64,000 nt of DNA. It comes from Chondrosia reniformis (taxonomy: Eukaryota; Porifera; Demospongiae; Chondrillida; Chondrillidae). Location: positions 8,618,001 to 8,682,000 of the forward strand of contig OX359190.1 of assembly GCA_947172415.1 (NCBI GenBank). The letters are read 5' to 3'. Each line of letters starts with the position of its first letter. Within the stretch, counting starts at the first letter, position 1. The notes under the pieces were generated by a model, which did not search any database, had not been told where the DNA came from, and worked only from the letters and a program-made list of their open reading frames with translations. Below, piece after piece: positions 24,322 to 35,389 of this stretch. Position numbers and translations under genes: made by a program.

Positions 24322-27300
24322 ATGTCAGCACATATAAAGGAGAAGGGTCTAATAAGTGAAATACGTAACAAGTTTGAAATTCAGAAGGATGGCAGTGGAA
24401 GCAATTCTTCCACATCTCCTTCTTTCCCAGCTAAGAAAAAGCTCCAGAAATGCTTATCGGCCAATCCAGAAGGTGTGAGGTCAACTCCACCTAAACCAGC
24501 ACCTTATAGAGAATATCAGAGAAAGAAAACAAGTGATGTTCCCATGACAACGGCTGCTATTGAAGCAAACTTGAAGAGTTCTGATTGGGCAACAAGAAAA
24601 GAAGAGTCGCCTCCTCTATTGGCTGACAAAGTGGGGAATCAGTTGTCCAGAGGAAAGGTGGGAGATTCAACAAGGATGGATAGGAAAGTTGTGATTCCAA
24701 GAGAGTATGAGAAACCTTTACCCCTTAAACAAATCAAACAGGGAGAAGGAAACATTTCCAAACCGCAACTACCAAAATTAACATTGAAATCCAGGTAGGC
24801 AATTATGAATTAATTCATGCTTCGGTACTTTACAGTTTTGACACCTATTCAATAAATGTGTTATACACTTGAGGAATACTGATTCTAAAAAGCTAGGTAC
24901 ATGTATATTGGTGTAAATGTGATTATCTTTGATTGTGAATCCTTCACTATCTGAATCAATGAAATCTCACTATTTGTATTATGTATACACCCCATGCCCA
25001 AAACATAATGTAATTTCATTATGCGTATGAATTAAAATCTAGATTAGGATCATAAGATCACGTCTGTATGATTGTAATTGTCTCCAAATCTACATACATA
25101 TTATCAGTCTTACCAAAAGTACCATATGTACCATAAGTATATATACAGCCTATATATACTAAGCTACGTAAGTCTAAAAACATAATTCAAACTCAAAACT
25201 CAAATTGCATTATACCAAGCAGAAATGTCTAGTCACCAAAGTACATTTGGCTTAATGTAGTTCACAAGGGAACTATGCATTTTTAGATGATTACCTTACA
25301 ACAATGTTGTTGACAGTTTTGTCTAGACTCATGATTTGTACCATATGCAGTATAATCATACATCAACTAATCAGCTATCACATGACCAAAATGATACAGA
25401 ACGTATGACTTCATGTGTAGTGCTAGGTGAAGGATGTGAGACAATATTATATGGGCTGAAGCCATGAACAAGTGTAATACTTTTATGTATTAATGCCTTT
25501 TATTCTGACCACATAATCTTAATATGGCACCTTATGATTTATAACAGATACAGTAGACCTTTAAGGTTCTCTTTGGTCTTCTAAATATAGCCATAGTGAA
25601 ACAGAAATACAAAGGAAGGCTTCAGAAGAGTTCAAGAGCAAGGTACCTCCTTCTGGATCTCAGAATAACATTTCTCTATTCCAGAAAGAAACTGCTGAAA
25701 CCTCACCAAAGGCTGCTGGAGTGAGGAATCTCATTTCTCAATTCAATAAATCGAAAGACCAAATTGTGACCAATCAAGGAGACGGTGACAAGGAGACTCC
25801 AAAGTCTGAAATACAAAAGAGAAACACAAGTGCTACAGGCCCTTCACACAAAGTCTCATCTTCTTCAGATGTTGCTGTTGGCAGTGAGTTATGGAGTAGA
25901 AGTGTGAAAGTGAAAGATGGTTCTAAAGTCATTCATATCGACTCAAGAAATAGAATGGAACAGCGCAGTGACTCGGGCTTCTCTGAAGCAGAAAGTCCAA
26001 ATTTTGACAATAAAATTTATGAGGATTCTCAGCTGATGAATGGAAAAAAGACAACTAATGATGCAGAATCTATACATATAAGACATGTAAGTATCTATAA
26101 TAGAACATTTACGTATATGTACATACACACATAAAACATATGACATGTATACTATATAAATACATATTAATCGACATACACTGAGTTCATTATTAAATTC
26201 CTGCTGGATTATGTATAGGTTGGGGAGAGTGAAGAAGATAAAAAGAAAAGATCGTTTGAGAGAAAAGGCTTAGTAAGCGATGGAGCCTTACTGGATCTGG
26301 ATATGATGAAAAGTGAAGAGGATGCGAAGCTCGCGACTCGATCTCAAACATTAGACAGTGAAGCCTCAACTGGCTATGTACTTGCGAACAATCCTGGAGT
26401 CACTAGACCCACATTGAATTATAAAGATAGACCAAAATCATCACAGAAATCAGATGATGTCACCTCCCTAGGATACTTGAAGATCCTTCCTAAAGACTAC
26501 AGAGCAGATATTCACGAGGAAGCAATCAGAACCACACATGCAGAAAGTCAGAAACTGCCTGCCAAAAAGAACGAAAAGGTAAACATGAGAATCAACAAGA
26601 GGCAGTTTCCAAAGGGAGGTAGAAAATTCTCTGATCCTATGATAAAGGTTTTGAATGTAACCTTGGATGAAATGGCTACTAAAAGAGCTTCAGATGACAT
26701 GGACATTAACTCCAGGGAAAGATCAAACATCAAGAGACCAATGAAAAGGGAGCTTCTGCAGGAGACTAGCCAGCAAGCAAGATCTGATGATGATGGTGCT
26801 GAATACATTAGATGCGAAGATCTGTCAAGCCAGAGTCAAAATAAAAGTAACAGGTCCTCAAAGCTCTTGGCTAGGTTTACCCGTGTTGTGAGGGGAAAGA
26901 AAGAAGATCAGTCACTTAAAGACACCAGAAAATCTCAGTCCGCTCCCGTTAAGCCCAACAATGTAATTACTAGCAGACAGCAAAGAGCACTCAGCAGTAA
27001 TTACAATAAAAGCACTCCTGATGGAATAGCTTACACAAAGAATACTAAAGTTGAAAATATTCAGAACCCTTCATCTTCTTCACCCTCCATTCAAATTGAC
27101 CCCTATGTAAATGCCTGGAAAACTAGGATGGATCTGCACGGTCATGGAAAGCTATCTCCATTGGTTGAAAGAGATTTATATGCCTATGCTAAAATGCCAT
27201 TTAGAAGAAATGTCCACGTGTGTGTGAAATATGCCGGCTTGAGGGCACTAAAGCAAACCAACAGTTGCCCACTTTCAGGAGAGACTCAGCCTCTGAATCC

Positions 27301-30300
27301 TGCAATCGAAGCTGTCAAGAAAAATCCCATCCAGCCTCCCCAATCCTCTACCTCCTCCCCCTCGGATCCACCCCCCATTGTACCAAAGACTAGATCGATT
27401 AAGAGAAGTATTCTTGTAAAATCTGGCTTTGATATATCTAGAGTTAAAGATTGGAACAAAAGCCTTAGTGATCTCCTTTATGAGAGTGACGACAAGCAGC
27501 CAGGAATTAAGAACTTTGAACACCCACTTCAGAAGAAGCTCATGAGTTGCCAGGATACGTCTCTCAAGGAATCCTCTCAAGAAAAAGAAGAAGAATGCCT
27601 GTTTCCAGTAGACCCACCGCCACTGCCTCCAAAGAGATCAAACTCCTTCTCCGAAAGTCCTTATGATGATGTAGAAATTTCCCGGCAGATTTCTTCAGGA
27701 CTTAAAAGGGGCTGTGATCCTTACTATAATTTACTAAAGAGGCCATCCTTCAGTCAGCACATGTTATCCACCTCAGTCGAAGTCCTACTGCCTTGCCCTG
27801 ACAGCGAATCCCAAACACCAGACAACTCTAGCTTAAGGAACCGCGCACAGAGCATGCCTGTGGATGCAGTACCACCAAAGCCTCGCTATGAGAACCTGGA
27901 TGGCGTGCTACATTTGATGATGACAATGAAAGGGGAGCATGAATCTAGGACACTGCCAAAGGGAAGTAGCTTTGATGAAGACTACATTAGAATGGAAAGG
28001 AGTAGATCCCTGACATCCTCCAGATACATGAATATTCTATCCTTACCAGCAATCTCCGAGGGCCAGGAAGGATCCAGAAAGGGGATGACCGAAGAGGTTC
28101 CTGACTACATCAAGATGAGCTCAGCGAATTGGCTTGACAAGCCGGCCATGGATAATCCTGATTTCAACTCCTTCATCTCGCCAGAGGATCAGGAGTATGT
28201 CCTGATTCCAAAAGACGAGGAGTTAACCAAAATGGTGGAGTCTTTGGTGATAAAAGACGAGACTGCACCAGAAACAGTAGGCAAAGATGGAAGATACATG
28301 AACTGGGTCGATATCACTGAAGATTTCTTCCAAGAAAAGACTGATTATCCAGAGTTCCAAGACTCCTTACAGATGAGGGAATCGAGATCAGATTCTGACT
28401 TGGAGTCGAGTGTGGAGGTGAAGTCGGATCTGGTTATTGATGGGAAGAAAAATGCTCCAAGTATATATTCACATGTCATGCCAAGTGGGTGGATGGGTAT
28501 TGAGACCATTCCCAGTGAAGAAGAGGAAGATAAGGAAGAAAAGGAAGCCCAGGAGACTGAGACAAGGGAAAGGGCAGAGTCCCTTATCATCAATGAGAGT
28601 GAATCAGGCACAAAAGGAGACAGATACATGAACATAAATAATGCTGAATTGATCTTTCTGAATGACAATATCAAATCAATGGCAGAAAAGAGACCCAGTC
28701 AGGATAAGCTGCCAATGCCCTCTCCACGCAAAGCCAGCTTGACAAGAAGAAGACAACTTAATTATTTGCATCCTAATATTCCAATCAGCAATCTTCCTCC
28801 AGAACTACAGGAGATAACGCAAAACCAATCTCAGCCAAAGTTAGTGTTCTCAGACACTGCTTTAGATCCACCCAGTTCACCAGTAACCAAGGCACCAGGG
28901 GGACTTTGCGTCATAGCGAGTGCCTGTGAAGAGTTTACTCATGTGGGTGGAGTTTTGAAGCCAAAGGAGGAGTGTGGCATCTACATTGAAATTCCCAGTG
29001 ATGCCATCAAAAAGAAAACTGTCCAAAAGATTTGGTTTGTAGCTTGTTATGATACCACCTTTCCAGGTGATTCTTGGCAGAAGCTTGGCACTCTAGCCAG
29101 AAACAGCTCTGACGAGACCAATCTACTGGATGAAGACTTCAAGGAAAGAGAGCAGAGATCCTCAGTCGTGTCACCTCTACTCTACGTAGGGCCTGCCAAT
29201 ATTGAGTTACTAAAACCTCTAAAGATTCACATGCCACACTGTGTCAGCTTTGAGGAATCTTCCTTGAGGTACTGGCTTGAAGCCAAGTGTTATGAAATGC
29301 CCATCTGGGCTAAAGTCTGCCAAAGGGTATTTTTTCACACACCGCCAAAGTGTGAACAGTCTTTCAAAGATACACGCTACTATAAACCCAATATAGTATT
29401 TCAACTGAGACCTACCAATTTTACAATAAAGAGTTCTCACCTTGGATGGTTCAAATTGTGTGCAAGTGCATTCAGAGGAACAGTCAAGGTACACATATAA
29501 ACATGTATTAATCATGTAACCATTTAACACAATAAATGCACATATATACGTATAAAGCCATTGGCTATATAATAGCTATAGCTCATATTATGTTTGCAAA
29601 TATTAACTGCATAAAATATTCACAAAAGGCTTATGTATTGTCTATTGGCAAATCACTTTACTGTATGTATATATAGCCTTCAGTTGCTGATAGATTTTTT
29701 CAAAACTCCCATCTTTATAGGCAGCAAAGCGTATGTTTGTCAGCGTGTTTCAAAGGAGGTCAGGTGACTACAGTGTACTTCTACCTACCATTCAGGAAGA
29801 CGAGGGACATGATGAAGATTCTAACCCAAAGGACATTATTCAGAAAACTGAGATTCTGGTGATAGCTGTTAACGATCTACCTTATGCAGCAGAGGTTAGT
29901 TAGTTTATTGGTGTACATACAGTATACAATGAAAACTACTCTATGTATATACAAATTGAACACCCTTTCATCTATGTAAACCCACATGTATTATATGTAT
30001 ATGCCTCTAAAATTCTGTACTTCGATTTAAGTGCTGTACTATTACATCAAAGGCAACATATATTTATGTACATTATAAGGTATGTATATACTTGTATAGG
30101 TAATACAATGGTTACTGGAGAGAGGAGTCACTAAGTATGCGTGCATTGAGAGATACATGCCATTCAGATACTGTGCAAACGGGAGGGATTGTGAGATCAT
30201 CTTACATGGTGAAAGCTCCAAAACTCCGATTCAGACTACAGTAAGTGTTACCATGAGGAATAATAAATAGGAATTCCTTCTAACTGCGCCGAACTCACAT

Positions 30301-30902
30301 CTCTTCAATGGAACATCATTCAACTTGTTGAGCGTCTAAAGATGCAGTCACTGATGAAGATCCTCGAGGTTAAAACAATCAAAAGAAATTCCTAAAGCTC
30401 ATCAAGTCGAAAATGCTCCATCTGAAAGACCTTAAGTACTGCTGTATATATATAGTAAAAACAAATACAGTTTCATTCAATACACAATAGTACAATACAA
30501 TACAATAAGTTGGTAACTGGGTTATTATACAATGCAATATTGTAGATCAGTGGCAGAGAACTGGTAATCATATATAACCAGCTGTCCTGGGTTTGATTCC
30601 TGGCAATTGTTTCTTTTGTTTTTCCTTTTCATGGTGTTTGAAAATGCATATGATTACTTGCATATTATACATACCTATATGTATTACCATACGTTGCAGA
30701 TGTTCTCCATGTTACAAAATTTTTCTTTATAATATAGTCCATACCATTTGGTAACTTGTGGAGAATGAAGAAAATTGGAGAAGGGTGGCAGAGTGTATCT
30801 ATAAAGGAATATGACAGGTACAAAGGCCAAATAATAACTTTCTCTATGAAGCAGGGAGATGTTGCAAGACAGTTGAAGAGGCACATCCATTTAAATGAAT
30901 GA
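24322..30902 (+). CDS. Large Tyr-motif docking protein with C-terminal ZU5 (ZU5-UPA-like) module
   Basis: Six exons: 24322-24794, 25591-26086, 26219-29488, 29721-29894, 30100-30240, 30738-30902; phases agree; 1572 residues. Residues 1-1200 look disordered: charged, Ser-rich, with SH3 ligands (PPPIVPKTRS near 707, PPPLPPKRS near 788) and Tyr sites with SH2-ligand context: YENL 880, YIRM 912, YMNI 926, YIKM 953, YVLI 983, YMNW 1016, YMNI 1126. YxN is the GRB2 SH2 consensus and YxxM the PI3K p85 consensus, so the region resembles an IRS/GAB docking tail. About 1213-1400 is a ZU5 domain (GGVLKPKEECGIYIEIPSDA; SPLLYVGP; LKPLKIHMPHC). The last 170 residues may be UPA. No PH, PTB or transmembrane segment is seen. 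Upstream of the ATG there is no in-frame continuation I trust. The 3.3-kb third exon is unusually long for this locus. Confidence 0.86.
30540..30665 (+). repeat. tRNA-derived SINE-like element
   Basis: Box-A-like AGTGGCAGAGAACTGG, box-B GGTTTGATTCCTGG, then GCAATTGTTTCTTTTGTT and a tail with ATGGTGTTTGAAAA. It inserts in the last intron of the docking-protein gene, ending about 70 bases before the final acceptor. Confidence 0.7.
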
Positions 30903-31348
30903 AAAAATTAAGGAGATTAACCGACATCTGTTCAATCGTTTCATTTATATTCATGAATTCTATTATAACACTACATATATAGTTATTTTTTGTTTTTCAT
31001 ATACGTATATACTGTATATCTTTTCAATCTTTAATATGGGTAATGTAATGGGTGCATATATTACGTATAAGTATGAATGACTTAAAAATGTCTGCCCCAG
31101 TCATTGAAGCTATATACTACATTAAAACTTTCACCGAATAATCGGTACATAATATGTATACGTACTATACTAGCAAAAGAAAATTGTTCAGGCAATTGCA
31201 AATGTACATTTAGTGCTACAAAACTACAAGTGTACCTTAATCCACTAAACACTATAAACTAAAAGACAATGACGTCTTTGCAAACACTGTATACATTATA
31301 TAAATCAAATGCTAATCCAAACAACAGCCTAGACACTGAAAGGGAATA
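30903..31348. other. Convergent 3' spacer, docking gene and ZDHHC6
   Basis: Tail-to-tail spacer of 446 bp. No canonical AATAAA is obvious on either strand and no further gene is seen. Confidence 0.5.
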
Positions 31349-34300
31349 TCAGTCAGTTTTGGAATGAATTTTGTGAAATGTTTCTGGGTCTATACATTTC
31401 TTAGGAAACCATCCCTTCACTCTCTTCAATGACTTACTTTCTTCTACAAATTAAGAAAGAAAAATAAAACATTCAAATTAATAAATATGTACGTACGTAG
31501 CTTATTGAAGCATTAGGATTACGTATGTAGATAATAATATTAGCAGAAAATGTTTATTGAGTTTCAATTATATTAACATCCATACACATATGAATAATCT
31601 AACATCTTTCAACCTGCTACACCTACTTTAGAATAAAGAAATAAACTCAGTGAGAGCTTTGGATGAGGATACAGAGTTTTCTCCTTATTCTTCTCCACTG
31701 GGCCAGATACGTATGTACGTAGCTGTTTCTGGGAATTCCACCCTTCATCAGTGACTCTGGGGATTTTTTCTTCTTCTAGATCTTTTGTGAATCCTTGGCT
31801 GGTACACATACTACGTATATGCAGACACATACTACGTACGTATATGCAGACAATGGCTACAGACCTTCATTCAGCAATCTGTTGCCATAGTACCAGTGAC
31901 TCTTCCAAGAGGTGATGTGCACCACATTGCCAGGCAACACTGGTATCTTCTCCCCCTCCATGAGGGTGCAAGGAGAGGAGAGCCACGCCTTCAATCCATA
32001 CCTCAGTTCACAACAAGCCATTGGCTTGTACTCCTTTGCTATAGTAGCCTCATACTGTAGAGTAGAAACACAATGAGCTAATGGGCGGAACTGAAGTTTG
32101 CTTGATGGGAACCAGAGTCTCCCCCTAGCAAGGTCATGTCCCCTGAGTAACATCCAGAGTTTAATGATGATGATATATTAATGCTTTAAGATCAGCTTTA
32201 GATCTTAAAGTTCCCCTATTTTTTCTACGTATGCACGTATGTTGTGATTTTCTTTTGAATGAGTGTGTACACATGCCCATAGCAACCTATTTTCATGTAC
32301 CCCATTGGAGACATACTATAACACATGTACAGCAGTGGAGACTTACAGTTCTCAGCAGTTTCTCTTTCTTCTGTGCAAGTTGCTCAAGTGTTAGGTCAAA
32401 CTGAGTACATCCCTCCCTCAAAGTCCACGACCTCCCATCTCCCACCGGACGACCACTCCAGTTGATTACCTGAATGTACGTAGTATAGTGTATTAGTACT
32501 AGTATAGCAAATGATGTATATATATGTATGAATGTAGTATTCGATGAAATTCTAAAATTAATATCAAAAATATCAGATACAACATCACAGTTTTGAAACT
32601 GTTACATATTACTGCTATAATTATTATTATCATCATTATATATCCGAAACTGTCATATGTCACTCCTACAAATTCTCATTTTACAAGAAATAGACCCTTG
32701 GACGTGAGCATATAGACCCTTGGACGTGAGCAGACGTACTTGTGTAAAGTTCCTCTTCCAGCCAAGATTATACGGGTATACAAAAGGCTTTAGCAGTTCT
32801 GCCTTCCTTTTCATCTTCTGGCCATCTTTCTCTGTAGCCTTTCCATTAGTCTTCTTTTTACCTTTACCTTTACCTTTACCTTTCTTTGAATTGTCTTCTT
32901 CTTCTTCCTCCTCCTCTTCTTCTTCAATCTCATTTTCTGAGAAGCGCTGACGCATCTGTTTCAATCTTCTGTGATGCGCCTTTTCAACGATCCATTCCTC
33001 GATTTGTGTCATGTTCTGAAGAATACCTTTTATCTGTGTAGAATGAAATATGAAATGTACATAATTGGGTATTTGGATCATGTACACAGGTGAAATATGA
33101 AAGGGAGATAATTGAAGAAACCTATGCAAGACTATAATGAAATGTAAAAAAATCAAGACAAGACTTTGGCCAACTGGACAGCTTGGCGGTAATAACTCCC
33201 AGTGAACATTCACAAGTCAGGTGTAGATGATGAAATATCTATTTAGTATTCAACTCACTTGTACGGCAAAGAGAATGGTGACTGCAATCGATACTCCTAT
33301 TCCTAGAGTGCCTCCAATGATCGTAAAGAATATCCACTTTTCACTGATAGGAAAGCGAGGGGTTATATTGCGATACTCCTACATAGATATGTATAAAACA
33401 AAGAGCCACCATTTTGTGCATAACTGTTTAGCCAATTAGATTACACAAACCTAATGATGTCAATGAATAGAGTTAACAGTAGATTTCCCAATTACAAATA
33501 GGTATGTACAAAGACACTATTTACAACCTACGTATTGAGAGCAGTTCAACATATCAACATGAGATTGTTAAGTTTATCTTTCAGTTTAAATTTAAAAATA
33601 CAATAGATACGTGCTACTTTTTAAATCACATAACGATTAAAAATAATGTAAGTGTTAGGTAGCAGGGCTGCATGCAGAACTTGGGGCCAGGGGGGAACTA
33701 AATTTTTTAGGTGTCAAAGCAGTTTATATTAACTTCCAAAAGTCTAGGGGGGGGCAAAATCAATCCTGGGGGGATGCCCCTCCTTCCCCCCTTCTAATCC
33801 AGTCCTGAGTAGCCACTATAGCTCTACCACAGCAATTTCCACACAGATGCTTCAATCATCCTTGCACTAAATACAACCTACATCATTGCTGCATGAATTT
33901 ATGTAGATTAAAACTTACATAAGTAAAGAGGCGATACAAGAAGTTGGCATTAATGACTGCAGCGTGCAGACAGCCCAGCGGCGCATAGAACACAAATCTG
34001 GTAAAGGCGGCATGATTAGAGTGTCCAACACAAGTGTTTACCCACGGACAGTGATGGTCCATCTTTGGTACACATCTATGTACACAGAAAGGAAGTATAA
34101 AAGGCTATGATGATAAATAAATAATCACTGGAACATATTACACCGAACCAGCCAAGTGAATGCAGTCTAAGTTTGGCTGGGGGACTGATATCCTATTAAA
34201 ATGACAACCATTGATCATATCCCAGTAATCCAGTCATATGTATATACAAACAAAAATACAATTCTTTGCTATTGAAATGTCTTATTGTGCATTATAAATT

Positions 34301-35270
34301 TTTCAGCATACACATACACAGTTTCAAGTGGAAAGATTTCACATACGCAGTTATCTAGATAAAGAAGTCATATAGGCCTTGACTACTGAATAGTTTAATA
34401 CTTAAATAATACTTGGCATTCTGTCGAGTCAGGAATACATTAGGTAGTCTTGAACTTAGCTTGGATTTACAGAACACAAACACAGGCAGCCTTGGTTTTC
34501 AGACTAATATACTGGGTACTGGTGTTGCGGTTAACAAAAATGAAAGCCTTTGATTCTTACTCTTATGTATGCCTGAACAACCAACCAAGTAATCAAAGTC
34601 TTATCTTGGTTGGTAGACAAAAGTCCTATTAATTGGCAACCAGTGACCTCCCAGTCATCCAAGAGGATGTAGGTATATATGTATATACGTGGTATATTGT
34701 TATTAAAAATGAAAGCCTTTGACTCTTACCTTTATCAAGCTACATACATATGTAATAAAATGAGATACTCTCCTACAGTACTCACACACAAGACTACAGT
34801 TCACCTGTTAAGGTATGCGCACATGTAGGGTATGACTCCTTTCCTAAAATCTGCGTACTCGTACTCAGATTTATTATAAAACTACTTCTATGGACACGTA
34901 TCTTTGTACTCTTTACCATTCTTCGTGCACCCTACCTCCTGCATAGTTTACAATGATGGGATCTCGGCGCCTTGTACCCCTCGCAGAGCTTACAGAATTG
35001 CAGCGAAGATTTATCTTTGGGATTCTTAGGCTCCCACTTGAAGGGGAGGAAGTTGGGTCCGGCCATGGCTTGGAAGAAGTTCTTGAGTATCAAGAAAACC
35101 CACGTGTAACAAAGCACATTGTGGATTCCTTTAAAAACTACCACTCTGGGGAGTACGGAGAGTTGAAAGAGGCAGTAGGTTGCAGATGATAAGATTATAG
35201 TTATCAATCCTATAGTGATAAGTGGACCCCAATGGAACGTTCTCTTGAAGACTAGCCAAACCGTAGCCAT
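31349..35270 (-). CDS. ZDHHC6: DHHC palmitoyltransferase, ZDHHC6 orthologue
   Basis: Seven minus-strand exons: 34936-35270, 33919-34075, 33259-33378, 32740-33033, 32347-32469, 31865-32054, 31349-31443; phases agree; 437 residues (human is about 413). Four membrane segments are visible: two in exon 1 (about 15-37 and 44-65), one in exon 2 (AAFTRFVFYAPLGCLHAAVI) and one in exon 3 (WIFFTIIGGTLGIGVSIAV). The catalytic Cys-rich domain spans FCKLCEGYKAPRSHHCKLC and MDHHCPWVNTC with an intact DHHC. After TM4 comes a Glu10 run and a GKGKGKGKKK block, then the conserved NLGWKRNFTQVINWSG. The C-terminus (GWFPKKC) matches the variant SH3 domain of ZDHHC6. Family role: S-palmitoylation of proteins at the ER. 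The vertebrate KKxx ER-retrieval tail is absent; it ends HSKTD. Confidence 0.95.
31590..31800 (+). repeat. Dispersed repeat family R, full copy
   Basis: Full-length copy (GAATAATCTAACATCTTTC to CTTCTAGATCTTTTGTGAA) in the last intron of ZDHHC6, interrupted by a short TACGTATGTACGTAG insertion within the AGATA-AGCTGTTTCTG block. Confidence 0.8.
33655..33800. repeat. G/C-run-rich segment, probable repeat fragment
   Basis: Unusual runs (GGGGCCAGGGGGGAAC, AGTCTAGGGGGGGGCAAAA, CTGGGGGGATGCCCCTCC) in an otherwise AT-rich ZDHHC6 intron. Base composition is unlike everything around it, so it is probably an inserted repeat. No coding frame is seen. Confidence 0.5.
34130..34235 (+). repeat. Second dispersed repeat family (S), copy
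   Basis: ACCGAACCAGCCAAGTGAAT, GTCTAAGTTTGGCTGGGGGA, ATCCTATTAAAATGACAACC and CCCAGTAATCCA. A further copy lies at about 34570-34665 in the same ZDHHC6 intron. Confidence 0.6.
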
Positions 35271-35389
35271 CTTGAGATTGCGTAATACACTAATACACTT
35301 CCTTTTTGGTTGCTAGGATATTAATAAAATCACAATGGCCGCTTTTTAGAGGGCGTGGACGTTGCGTTTCTCTTTGTGTTCTATCGATA
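35271..35389. promoter_or_regulatory. 119-bp divergent promoter, ZDHHC6 / EF-hand gene
   Basis: Only 119 bp separate the ATG of ZDHHC6 (minus) from the ATG of the EF-hand gene (plus), so both core promoters and both leaders must fit here. It is GC-richer than the flanks, with no TATA box. It carries ACAATGGCCGC and GGGCGTGGACGTTGCG, which could be YY1-like and GC-box-like sites. Confidence 0.6.

Noticed and set aside
26548..28674. Minus-strand ORFs inside the long exon of the docking gene
   Set aside because: They are shadows antisense to a long, clearly coding exon; low-complexity Ser/Leu content reflects the sense codons.
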